Shown here in pieces: positions 1 through 10,591 of a DNA stretch of 64,000 nt. The DNA is taken from contig OZ018323.1 of the NCBI GenBank assembly GCA_963969495.1, positions 76,906,583-76,970,582 on the forward strand, in the 5' to 3' direction. Position 1 is the first letter of the stretch. Each line of letters begins with the position of its first letter. The DNA is from Ceratothoa steindachneri (Eukaryota; Arthropoda; Malacostraca; Isopoda; Cymothoidae). Both the position numbers and the translations under genes were made by a program. A model generated the notes under the pieces. It was not told the origin of the DNA. It made no database searches and saw nothing but the letters and a program-made list of their open reading frames with translations.

Positions 1-1663
1 AGCTGACCACGTAGTCTCCGAGTCTCCAGCGAGAACATATCTAATTCCTTTAATTTATCTTCATAACTTTTATGTCTGATAGAGGGAATCAGTTTGGTTG
101 CCCTGGCTTGCACGCGTTCCAATTTCGCGATGTCCTTTCTAAATGAAGGACTCCAAAATTGTACGGCATACTCCAGGTGTGGTCGGACGAGGGAGTTGTA
201 CAGACACCGTACTATCTCCTTGTTCCGATATCAAAACTGTCTCTTTATATCCCCTAACATCCTTTTGGCTTTCTTCTCCATCTCAATACACTGTTTAGAG
301 AAGTCCTTCTCAGTGTCGGTGGATTCGAGAGCAGTGCCCTTAAGGATATAGGTTGATTGGGAATTTCGGTGGCCGATATGCATAACTTTGCATTTGTTTA
401 CGTTGAAAGGCATTTGCCACGTATCAGTCCACTCCCCAATCTCCCGATAATCATCTTGCAATCGAGCAGTATTTCCATCCTTTGCAACGTTCATAGCAAG
501 CTTGGTATCATCGGCAAATTTAGAAATCTTGGCAACCATTTCACCGTCCATCTCGTTGATGTAGATGATGAATAATAGTGTCCCAGGACAGAACCTTGAG
601 GCACTCGGCTAGTAACGGGCACCCACTCAGAAACCTGTCTATTCAGCACCACTCGTTGCCGTCTGCCATTTAGCCAGTTCTCTATCTAGCCTGCTACTTT
701 TCCGTATATGCCCAGCAAACGCACATTCCGGAGAAGGCGGCGGTGTGGTACATATTCAAAGGCTTTCTGAAAGTCTAAGTAGACCACATTCACCGCCTTG
801 TCCCGATCGTGCTCACTGAACACGAAGTGGAAGAATTCCCCAAGGTTCGTCAGGCATGACCGTTGCCTACGGAAGCCGTGCTGGGAACTCCTCAGTAGCA
901 GTTTTGACTCTAAATGCGACGTCATTTTGTCCACCATGATGCTTTACATGAGTTTACCGACTATCGAAGTCAGACTGATAGGTCGGTAGTTCGACGGTTG
1001 GCTACGGTCTCCTTTCTTGAAGATCGGAGTCACCTCCGCTTCACGCCAGTCTCTAGGAACGCATTCGGTCCGGATTGACATGTTGAAGATTGCGGTCAGA
1101 TGTCGTGACACTTGATGGCGCACTTCTTTCAACACTTTAGGTAGAAACCGATCCGGGCCACGTGACTTATTCGTCATTAGGTCAGTGATCTTCTTTTTTA
1201 TTTCTCCTTCGGTGAAGTCCATATCCTCCAGCTTTTCCCTTGAGTAGGAATCCGTTGTCTGGCAGGTGAGACCACACTCTTCAGTAAACACTGAAGAGAA
1301 ATAGACGTTGAGGAGGTTAGCATTTTCTGCATCTGAGTGCTTTAATGTCCCCTCCTCATTCCCCAAAGGGCCAAACGTTCGACGGATTGGTTTACGGCTG
1401 TTTACATATCCAAAAAACTCTTCGGGATTCTCTTTACAAAGTCTCGTCACTTGGAGTTTCTCAGACAGCTTAGCCGCCCTTATGCTGGACTTCACTCTCC
1501 TGGCTAGCCTCCGGTATTCGTCAAAGTCACCCGAGATCGTAAATTGCCGGTACACATTTCTCTTCTCCCTAAGTAGTTGGCCGATTTCTCGATTAAACCA
1601 CTTTGGTTGAACAGGAGATCGACGGAGGTTTTCCAGAGGGATGAAACGTGATTGAAGACTCAT
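1..1663 (-). pseudogene. LINE reverse transcriptase domain (broken)
   Basis: The longest open piece (944-1663) starts with the linker after the endonuclease and holds the early RT motifs GPDRFLPKVLK, VTPIFKKGDRSQ and NYRPISLTSI. The next piece (686-937) has HGFRRQRSCLTNL and YLDFQKAFEYVPH, including the first catalytic Asp of the palm. RVPQGSVLG follows after a frame change. The FADD catalytic box lies at 507-518, in the piece 231-551. The thumb segment [12 protein letters not shown] and the WSPSFRKDI region are readable down to base 1. The enzyme would copy its own RNA into the genome by target-primed reverse transcription. Stops near 944 and 690 and shifts near 590 and 230 show that it is inactive. 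Confidence 0.88.
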
Positions 1664-2563
1664 GAATGTGGTTTTGAAACTATTTCATGAGTCTTCAACA
1701 TTCTCGCACACTTCTAGCCTGCCGTGAGTCAGTCAAGCACGAAGACTTGCAAAGTCTGCTCTTCTCAAATCAAGTTTTCTCGATTTACTAGTTATAGGCC
1801 CTGCCTTGGGGACTTTGACTACAAATCTAATTAGTCGGTGGGCTCTGCCACCGAGCTCTTCGCCAACAGAGAGATCCTCAATGATGTCATCCTCAGAGGT
1901 GAAAACCAAGTCGAGAATATTGTCTCCTCTCGTTGGCTCTCTGACTTATTGAGTCAGGAACTCGTTGTTCGCGAACTCCAGGAGTAGTGCGTTCTCGCCA
2001 CAAGGTTCTCTCGTTTCCCAGTCAACATGGGTATTGAAGTCACACATGGTGATACACACTCTGTCTTTTACAAGTTCGCCAAACAGCTGATACAGACTCC
2101 TGTCCTGTTCTAAGAGTTGGGCAGGGGGTCTGTAAAGCACCAGGATCCTGTATCTGACAGGACCTATCTCTAGGTCAACACCTAGTAGTTCATGGTCGGA
2201 TACGATGTTGCATTCCGTCGAATTGAGAGTATCCTTGACATACAACGTCACACCACCACCCTCTCTGTCTGGCCTATCTTTCAGGAAGAGCTGTTAATCG
2301 GGAATCGTGAATTCACCTTCAAAATCTCGGCTTGAGGTTTTTATCCACGACTCCGTTATGGCCACCATCTCAGGTTCTTCTGTTGCTACGAGGCCACGGA
2401 GGTCAAGAAACTTATTCTTGATTAACCTCGAAATGAACAGAAGAACTTTGAGTGAGTCCCGCAGTGTAGGACTCCCTACGCTCTTCCGTTTCCAGGCTTC
2501 TTTTGTGTGGCAGTACCCATTTTGCCACATATAAGAAAGTCGTTCCAGGAGTGACACGGGCAT
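1664..2563 (-). pseudogene. LINE apurinic-like endonuclease domain (broken)
   Basis: Two open pieces encode an exonuclease-endonuclease-phosphatase fold. Piece 2294-2563 has MVAITESWIKTS, the Glu-containing motif. Piece 1946-2251 has YVKDTLNS, LVLYRPPAQ and CDFNTHVDWE, the Asp-Asn metal-binding motif. After a stop near 1946 the frame continues with NILDLVFTSED. The usual C-terminal Ser-Asp-His is not recognisable. In LINEs this domain nicks the genomic target before reverse transcription. It sits between ORF1 and the RT, as expected for CR1/L2-type elements. Confidence 0.8.
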
Positions 2564-2634
2564 ACTGTCTTACGTCCGCCTTCACTCTGGGTCGGACGCT
2601 CCTCTGCGTCCGCTCCACGTCATCCTGGATTAAG

Positions 2635-3752
2635 TTAAGAGTACAGCCTTTCCCTTGAATGAAAGGGGCACTCTGTCCCTTTAGTTGAGGTCGTTTCGAC
2701 CGTAAAAGGTGCGGTAAGAGTCCAGAAGGAAGACCCCCCCTTCGCCGTACAGAAGTGGGCCAGGCGCTGGTTCAAGGTCACGTTCTTTGAGTGAGCTGTC
2801 CGGCTAGGACCTCTTCTTGGGAGCATCCTTACAACGACCTGTCCTCGAGTTTTCAATCCGCAGTCGTCCACGGCTCCCATGACCGTGCTGAGAATTTTTT
2901 CACTGGGGCCTACTTTGCCTCCTCGGAGGTAGAGGTCATTGCCACTCACCATCAGGGCAACGACTGAATTCTTGGAGATCTGAGATTTCTCAGCCTCTAC
3001 CCTGATGTGGTGGTTTCGCCGTCTTTGCTAGGAGCATACCTTCACACTAGTGCGAAGGTGGGCCGCTAGCAGGGGCTGCAAACCTCGTGCTTGGGAATCG
3101 CCCATAAGGAAAACCCTTGGACATTTCCATGCAGAGGTTTGAGGCTTTCCTTCCGGAAGCGAACTCTCGGTTCCCTCTTTCTTCTCCATCTTATTTTTCT
3201 TGCTCTTCTTTTTCTTCTTCTTTTTCTTATTAATCCCCCCCCCCCATCTTCCTTTGTTACATACTTTTCTGTTTCTATCTTCTCTTCAACTGCTTTTACT
3301 TTATCTTCTGTTTCAACTTTCTCTTCTTCTGCTTCTACTTTATCTTCTGTTTCAACTTTCTCTTTTTGCTTCTTCTTTCCCTTCTTTTTCTTTTTCTTCG
3401 CTAGTTTATTCGCTGTAGCATGCGGACCTAGCTCTGCGGGTAATACTGCAGATGCAGTGTTTACTACAGGGCTTGAGGTTAGCTCTGCTATCCTGACCTC
3501 AAGCCTGCGAATCAGTCCGGCGTGTTCCAATTCCAGGCTCTTTATTTTCTCCTTCAACTTCCTAGACCTCTCCTAGGAAGCACTGCATGTTTCTTTTAAC
3601 TCCTTAATTTGGCCGTTTAGAATTCAGTTGGTGTAGGAACTGGCCGGGTGGTATTTTGAATAACACCCCTCCGGAAAGTCCACGCACCACTTATCTATCT
3701 GGTATATTGCGCACGTGTATTTGAATGCTCCTGGTCCTTTCTTGCCGGTCAT
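2635..3752 (-). pseudogene. LINE ORF1: lysine/glutamate-rich coiled coil plus SGNH-esterase-like tail
   Basis: An ATG at 3752 (minus) opens a Cys-containing N-terminus (FKYTCAIYQIDKWC), broken by a stop near 3625. The piece 3066-3557 starts with a coiled-coil-like stretch (MKEKIKSLELEHAGLIRRLE). It then has a Lys run and repeated Glu/Lys units (KVETEDKVEAEEEK), seen on the + strand as a CTTTTCTTC-rich tract. The piece 2635-2952 begins MVSGNDLYLRGG and ends with HSRERLYS. I read this as the Gly-Asn block and C-terminal block of an SGNH hydrolase, a domain known in ORF1 of CR1-type LINEs. ORF1 proteins usually bind RNA. The esterase call is tentative because the catalytic Ser and Asp-His are not clear. 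Confidence 0.55.
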
Positions 3753-5764
3753 TTTGAACACTTTATGACAGTATAAGCTTTGTGACTGTCGTGGTATGAC
3801 ATTATATTACATCAATACCATATTATATCTATGGGGGAGGGACTGATAACTTACAGGTGAACCGACGAAGGGATGGAACACCACTAGTTTGAGACGGGCT
3901 GAAATACAAGATGAGAGTGCAACGAGGTCAGATAACAAACGGGCAATGGCAAAGCTCAAGGTTATTTAAAGAGGCATGTACAAAAATATAATTTTATTTA
4001 CATACAAATAATGAGAGAATTGATTGGTAAAATTACCTCAGAGAATTAACTGACAAAATCACATCAGTAAACGAAGGGGGGAATTGTAGTTATAAATTAG
4101 ACTAGGAAGTTAGAACTTAAGGTATTACAGGAGGAGACTATTCAAATGGGGGGGGGGAAATTAACTTAATTGGGTTTCTGAAGGGGAGAGAGGGGTTGGC
4201 TTACGGATGTCTTCTGCACGTGAGGTGAGGCCGCTCGGAACTTCTGAGCGGGAACTTGAAATGATGACGGTTCTCCCAAAACAGGGAGGGGGGGCGGTAA
4301 CTTCCGGTCCAGGGGAGAGTATTTTGGCCATCCGAAATTAGGGAAGAACGAAGGAGGGCTTCGACAGGAGTTGATGAGAGAAGTCCGGAAAATCACTCGG
4401 TGGCGATCGTTAAGTGGAATTACCTCACTGTCTGGGGCTAATTCCAAATACACAAAATAGTTCAGCTGTCACTTTGCTTTGTTGTTAGCACCTGACTTGG
4501 AACTATGGGGAATCTTCTGGGGTCCGGGCGAGACTTCTCAACTCTGTCTCTTCATGGGAGTCGAGCGCTATTTATGTCCGAGGCTCTCCCCGGGGTTGGG
4601 GGGGGGGTAAGCGGGAAACAGCTCTACTCTCGAATGGCCTCGAATCTTCTTGCAGAGGCTATTCTGCCCGTGTAAAAGTGAATCGTGGTGGACACGGTTC
4701 GAGGATACCGCTTGTGGAAGGGGGGGGGGAAGGGAGGCTTACCAATTTAGGCTTAACCAGGCCTTCTGCAGTGCATGGAAGTTCCGTTCTGCTCAAGAGA
4801 TTCCACGTGGGGTTTCCTCACAGCGACCAATCAGCAAATAAAAAAAAGGGGGGGGGTGGCGATTTCGCCCCGCGTGAGTCGCTCCCGCCTATCCTTTGGA
4901 GACTTTTCGGATCTTTCAGAAGTTACGCTCCATGTGCTGCTGTTAGTCCGACCGAGTCGTCAAACCTCGGTGTGCCGTGTCTCCCAACCAAGCAGCACTG
5001 ACTGTCCCCGAAGGGGCCATCGATTTCTCACCAGGTGAACAACGGAGCACGCCCCGTAATAAACTCCTACTAGTTCCCTTCACGACGGCTAAGATCTCGA
5101 AGCAGCGTTCAATGGATATCCCGCCACACCAAGAGACTGAACCCAAGGCTTTTTATTGGCCTGGCAACCAACATACGAACAAAGGGACGTCACCTTGGAC
5201 CGATGCTACCAGAGGCACCCGTCAACGGTCTCTGGGAATGATCAAAAATTACGCGCCAGGGGAGGGGTTAACGGGGCACTACCCTCATCCCATTAATCGT
5301 AAGCCAACGCCTAGGACACCTCTAGTCCTAGACTCTCGCAACCAGTGAGCGTTGATTGGCGTTGTTTATAAAGGTTCCAAAGCCTCTTTTCTGACGTATG
5401 AGGTAGCTGCCATGTCTTTATATGTAGATAGAGGGGGAAAAAAAGGTAAGAGTGGCACGATAGGAGTAGGTTTTTTTTTGTTTTTTTTCTTTTTGTATAA
5501 GTGGAAGAGATATGATAAAAGTAAAAAAGGAGAAGGATAGAGTAGAAATAGGAAGGAAGGACGCACTTAGTCTGGAACCTCGTTTCCGACCAAATCGACA
5601 AGGGAAGCCCTACCAGGGGTACCCAGAAGAGAGGTACCCCCGCCGACATAGCTCGAAAAGTCAAAGGTACACCCAAGCTCTCTTTCCGCGACACGGGGGC
5701 ATCACCTCTCCCTCTACTTTCTCGAGAGTTGGAAGGTAGTAATAAGACTAGGGGTCACCGCTTA
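3753..5764. other. Gene-free stretch with many G runs; unclassified
   Basis: I see no gene with family signal here. The stretch is punctuated by G runs of 8-10 bases (near 4147, 4285, 4599, 4721, 4851) and a T-rich tract near 5470. A TATA-like CTATTTATG lies near 4569 and TTTATAAAGG near 5366. It could be the remains of LTR-type elements, but I could not find matching ends. The short open frames in it have no recognisable motifs. Confidence 0.4.
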
Positions 5765-6175
5765 AAAATTAAATAACAGGTTGTATGTTAGAAAATATTT
5801 TTTCACCAATAGAGTGGTAGATTACTGGAATAGTTTGCCATCTGAGACGGTAGAGTGTCCAAACTTGAATGTATTCAAACGCAGATTAGATATTTTATGG
5901 GGAGGGAGGGTTAACTTTGGGGGGTATTCTGGTCTCGTTCCTGTGAATGCAGTTTTATATTATTGTATATTACGATTGATTTAGATTTTTACGAGTCTTG
6001 ATGAGGATGCTTTTTGTTTTTGACACATTCCAGTGTATGGTTTGAATTGTATATTGTAGATGCATGATTGGACACAATCCTATGGATGCATTTTGTGGGT
6101 GGGTTTTGACAGATGCGGATGACCTTTGATAGGCCCTTGTAGCTTTTTTCATCCGTGAAATTATGTTATGTTATG
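5765..6175 (+). mobile_element. 3' fragment of a CR1/L2-like LINE
   Basis: The open piece 5781-5984 carries the typical C-terminal end of a LINE polyprotein: RKYFFTNRVVDYWNSLPSE, followed by NLNVFKRRLDILW. The 3' untranslated part runs to short TTATG repeats near 6163-6175 (ATTATGTTATGTTATGAC), a common form of LINE tail. It is 5'-truncated, as usual for target-primed insertions. It is on the opposite strand to the element at 1-3752, which belongs to a similar family by domain style. Confidence 0.75.
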
Positions 6176-6974
6176 ACTACGACTGGACTATAACTAAACG
6201 AAACGTGGCTGCAATACGTGGTGCAAATTTGCAAATTGGGTTTGCCATACAGCTATGATTCATTGGTGTCATACAACACTAGAAACCTGTATTAGACATA
6301 GGTAAAATCAAAATCAGAAAGTATAATATTATAAGTCTATGCGCTTTAATGATTTAAACGCATTTGTCCGATTCAAATAGCCTTTCCTAAAAAAAACCTA
6401 AAACTTCATAGAATTTTATCAGTTTAATATATAAAACAAAAAACACGGGAAATAATTAGAAAGAGGATAAATGGTTAATTATCAAAATTATTAGTCTAAG
6501 AATGTAAGACAAAATATAGATTTAAGCATTTTTATTGCCTTGGAGAGGCAGAACTGTCACTAGTATGCCAATTCTGGCATACGAAGACACCTGTTTCCTT
6601 CAATGTAAAATAAAGACAGGGAAGGCATCTTCTCATTATGAGCCCATTCGCGAACATTTTTTTATTCCTAAATTTATTGTTTGTGGTGAGGCCGATGAAT
6701 GCCTGAATTACAATACTACAGCCCATTCTAATGTTATACATATATTACCCATGTTGTAGCAAGGTTGTAGAGTTAAAGTAGCGCGCGACGTGTTTCAATT
6801 GTGACATCTGTCATGATGTCATGAAATATGTGCGGATATATTCTTAGAAACAAAGAAAGCCCTATTTTTCAAATTGTTACCTAAATGTAAGAAGCGAAAA
6901 TCCACGAGGCAATCTGAAGCAGAAATTTGGTAAAGAGAGGCCTGTAAAGAACGTAGTGAAAATGGAGTGATATA
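6176..6974. other. Gene-free AT-rich stretch
   Basis: No coding motif, tandem array or RNA gene recognised. Short overlapping open frames on both strands at 6532-6759 have no family signal. Confidence 0.4.
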
Positions 6975-8181
6975 GAGTGGGCCACAAAAGTTTACAGCAT
7001 ACTGTTAGAAATGCAAATTTACATACTTTTATTTAATGCAAGTTAATCAAATTTTAAACTTATGACGAACTTTATGGAATAAATACAATGCAACGATCAT
7101 AAAAACAAAAGAGTGAACAAGCAAAACTTTATAATGACAATAGTGAAATTTGACAACGCAAAAGTTTACAACACATTCATATAGAGATGGTTTAGTACTT
7201 GGCTACAAAACCTTATTGTCAATTACAGCTTGCAGGCTATTTGAGTAGTCTCTTACGAACTTTCTACGGGCGCTTGTGCTAATTCTATTCCTTTCCTCCA
7301 AACATATTTTCTTCAATTCAAATCACATAAGTTACGCGGAACTTGTTTATGGACCATGAATTTCAATTCCCGCCACAGATTTTCGATGGGATTCAGGTCA
7401 GGAGATTGATTTGACCATTCCAAACCATTAATTCGACCTGGATGCAGCCGATTCTTAGCTTATTTCCCTGTATTCTTAGGGTCATTCTCTTGTTGAAATG
7501 TCCATCCTGGTTTCAAGTTCAGAGAGCCAACACTAGACAACAAATTACTTTCCAAAATTTCCCTGTAAATTTTGCCGTTCCTTCTTTCTTCGACTCCCTC
7601 CATTCTTCCAATCACTGATGAACAAATACAAACCCATACATGATTGATTCACCATCGAATTTGACTGTAGGGATCGTATTCTTTGGTGCGTAAGCTTCTC
7701 ACTTTTTTCCAAACTCTGCTGAATAAATTTCGACCGAAAAGTTCTCCTGTCGTTTCATCTGACTAAAGGGTTTGTTCCCAGAACGTTAAGTAAGCTTTAC
7801 AGGGTGTTTTCTCAAGGAGTGGGATCTTTCATGGAGTACGAGGAAAGAGAACATAACGACGCAGCGTTTTACTTATTGTATCCTTGCTAACTTCAACTCC
7901 ATTTATCTCCATATCTCCTGCAGCTTCCTAAGTAGTATGTGGTTTATCAGATACTGTTCTAGCAAGTTTTCTAGCTGCACGTCCTGTTAATATCTGAAGG
8001 AGACCCGAACGATCCAAAGGTTATATTAAATTACGAGACCTTTCCAGTTACGTATTATGGTACTAACTGAATTTAGAGGTACTTTAAGCTGTACATAGCT
8101 CTTTCTGTACCCAAGACCACTCTTATGAAGGGTTACAATGCGTTCAAGAAGATCTTGACTTATTTGTTTGTTTTTCGCCAT
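6975..8181 (-). mobile_element. Tc1-like DNA transposon relic (DD34E-type transposase)
   Basis: On the minus strand an ATG at 8181 opens MAKNKQISQDLLERIV, then LHKSGLGYRKSYVQLKVP, a paired-type helix-turn-helix of a Tc1 transposase. Further on, over several frames, come VSKDTISKTLRRY, WTFQQENDPKN (second catalytic Asp region) and [15 protein letters not shown] (terminal Glu region). A stop lies at about 7203. The sequence just outside (6978 onward, GTGGGCCACAAAAGTTTACA) looks like a Tc1 terminal inverted repeat. I did not find its partner past 8181, so that end may be lost. Many stops and shifts make it inactive. Confidence 0.85.
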
Positions 8182-9150
8182 GATAATAATGTTGACGGTC
8201 CGCATCTTGTAAGGGACGACGCAATAGCCTTAAATGCTGACGAAAGAAACTTTCTTGAAGAATTAATTCGGTTTTGAATATAATTATATAATTTGATATC
8301 CTTTACCATCTACTTCATATAAGACTAAACCTTGCCATTTAAGTGATGTTGCAATGACTTAGATAAATGGTAATCCAATGATGAAAGGTATGGTGAAAAT
8401 GGAGGAAGAACTTTTCAACATAAAGCATTCATTTTTTCTTGGGTCAAACGTGACAGGGAAAGGAAGGTGTTTGTTCAGAAGCTTTATTTAAATGGTTCAC
8501 TTTGTTGAGCATATACGTCCTCAGGAACTATTTGTTATTATTAATGTGCTCATACGAGTAATGAGTAACTCCTTTCACCAAATGCATTATCGTGCTGGAG
8601 ACCACCTACATCTAGGAGCAAGAATCCTTTTTTGTTTGCAATCAAGGCATTGCTCTTTTGCGTTTAATATTGAAAGAAATAAGCTACTTTTCATCTTCCG
8701 TAACACCTTTGGCCAGAAAGGGTTCACGAGCATTTTCGAGCTGGTAGACTGCCTACTTGGGCATAAGTTGATAGAGAATTTGCCATAGTCACATGATGCA
8801 ACCATTGTTCTTAAGGTAGTTCACGGAGAACACAAACACAATCTGTAAAGATTTTTCATTGGCATTACGAGGTTAAAATAAGTCTAGAGCATTACAAATG
8901 CTTAACAAACATTTAGGGCATTACAAAAAGGTTTAAGGCATTACAAATGCTTTAAAAAGGACTGAGAAATTTCAACAGCTTAAAAAGTCGTAGAATTTAC
9001 TACAGTTTAAAAATGCCCTCGATATTAATAGTTATTTTGCAACAAATTTGGAACAATGTAAACAACTTCAACTACAAAAAGAATTAATTGTAAGTCTTCT
9101 AAAAAGGACATTCCTTACTTCACAACATTAATATTTAACAAATGAGAGTT

Positions 9151-9156
<6 letters not shown>
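8182..9156. other. Gene-free stretch with a short direct repeat cluster
   Basis: No gene recognised. At about 8887-8960 the motif GCATTACAAATGCTT recurs three to four times at roughly 25-bp spacing, a small degenerate tandem cluster. Overlapping open frames at 8492-8805 on both strands have no recognised domain. Confidence 0.4.
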
Positions 9157-9193
<37 letters not shown>

Positions 9194-9194
9194 G

Positions 9195-9281
<87 letters not shown>
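9157..9281. repeat. (GA)n followed by (TA)n microsatellite
   Basis: A (GA)n run at about 9157-9187 is followed by an uninterrupted (TA)n from about 9195 to 9280. It abuts the left end of the mariner-like element. Confidence 0.97.
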
Positions 9282-9284
<3 letters not shown>

Positions 9285-9287
<3 letters not shown>

Positions 9288-10508
9288 GGGTGTTCCATTA
9301 AGACGGATCGAAGGTTAGCAGTAAATAAAAAATTAGGTGTGAAAAATAATATCGCCTAAATGTCCGTCTAGGCTTCGGCGGCACACCTCCACTCGATGGT
9401 CAAAATTTTTTATGACGTCTCTGCATAGTTGCTGCTCGATCTCACCACTATGCCTTATTATCTCATCCTTCAGCTGTTGAAATGTTGTTAGCTTGTTGGC
9501 ATAGACTTTATTTTTGAGATGACCCCAAAGGAAGAAATCTAAAGGCGTCAAGTCACACGATCGTGGTGGCTAATTGACCTCGCTGTTTCGAGAGATGATG
9601 CGACCTGGGAACTTCTCATTTAATAAAGTCATTGTTGCATTGGCTGTGTGGCATGTGGCGCCGTCCTGTTGAAACGACAAATCTTCAACATCCATAGAAT
9701 TCAATTCAGGCCATAAAAAGTTGGTTATCATGGCGCACGGTATCGCTCGCCTGTCACCGTAACAGAATTTCCTGCATCATCTTCGAAGAAATTTGGCCCA
9801 ATGATTCCGCTAGCAAAAATTGCACACCAAACAGTGACCTTTTGTGGATGCAGTGGCTTTTCAACAATCTTCCTGGGATTTTAATCAGCCCAAATGCGAC
9901 AATTCTGCTTATTAACGAATCCACCAAGATGAAAATGGACTTCATCACTAAAGATGATTTTTTGCGAAAAATCATCATCGGCTTGTCTTTGCTCGTGCAC
10001 CCAATTGAAGAATGTACGGTGCTTCAAGTGGTCAGCAGTCTTCAGTTCTTGTGTCAATTCCGAGACAAATCTTTTGTCAAAATTCGATGTAACCTTGTTG
10101 TGGAGAGATTCAATTCCTGCGCGCGATGACGAATAGAGGTGTCTGGATCTTCAGCCACATTCTTGCGCACTGCAGCAATGTTTTCAGCTGAACGGTATAA
10201 ACGAGCACGCAATGGCGTTTTCCTATCTGCCACCGACCCCGTTTGTTTGAATTTACGAACAATTTTCCCAATTGCACTCTCGGTTGGTAGATTATTGTAA
10301 CCAAAAAATCGCGAAGTGCCCGAAATGCGTTTCTGTTTGAACGTCCATTTTCGTAATAGGCTTCGATAACTTTAACACGTTGTTCGATTATTAATCTTTC
10401 CATGGTTGAAATTGCCAAAGACTGAAGTTGTTAAATCTAAAAAAAAAAATCATTAGACGCTTAAACTTAACTTACATTTAAAATCGGTCCAAGTTATTGG
10501 AACAGCCG

Positions 10509-10510
<2 letters not shown>
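9285..10510 (-). mobile_element. Mariner-like element with DUF4817-type N-terminus, nearly full length
   Basis: The minus-strand coding region starts at 10418 or at the internal Met (MERLIIEQRVKVIEAYYENG), a DUF4817-type helix-turn-helix. Later frames give the DNA-binding linker, the FQQDGATCHTA block with the second catalytic Asp (near 9680), and TPLDFFLWGHLKNKVY with the third acidic region (9333-9551). Imperfect terminal inverted repeats are visible: GTGTTCCATTAAGACGGATC at 9290-9309 against the reverse complement of GGTCCAAGTTATTGGAACAG at 10487-10506. Both sides are (TA)n tracts, as expected for TA-targeting IS630/Tc1/mariner enzymes. A few frameshifts (near 10300, 10110, 9760 and 9560) break the transposase. 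Confidence 0.85.

Positions 10511-10588
<78 letters not shown>
10510..10588. repeat. (TA)n microsatellite
   Basis: Uninterrupted TA dinucleotides directly abut the right terminal repeat of the mariner-like element. Open frames of Tyr-Ile over it are artefacts. Confidence 0.97.

Positions 10589-10591
<3 letters not shown>

Larger units (their letters stand above)
1..3752 (-). mobile_element. Decayed CR1/L2-like non-LTR retrotransposon (LINE), 3' end cut by window edge
   Basis: Read on the minus strand, this stretch gives the order expected of a two-ORF LINE. A lysine-rich ORF1 with an SGNH-esterase-like tail comes first, then an apurinic-type endonuclease, then a reverse transcriptase. The RT thumb region runs off base 1, so the 3' UTR and tail lie outside. 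At least four frame breaks and stops split it, so it is a dead copy. The CR1/L2 placement rests on domain order and RT motifs; a phylogeny of the RT would settle it. It shares its C-terminal style with the fragment at 5.8 kb but differs from the LINE at 50.9-55.2 kb. Confidence 0.85.

Noticed and set aside
8492..8805. Overlapping frames of 98 (+) and 72 (-) residues
   Set aside because: Neither has a motif, and mutual overlap without family support suggests chance.
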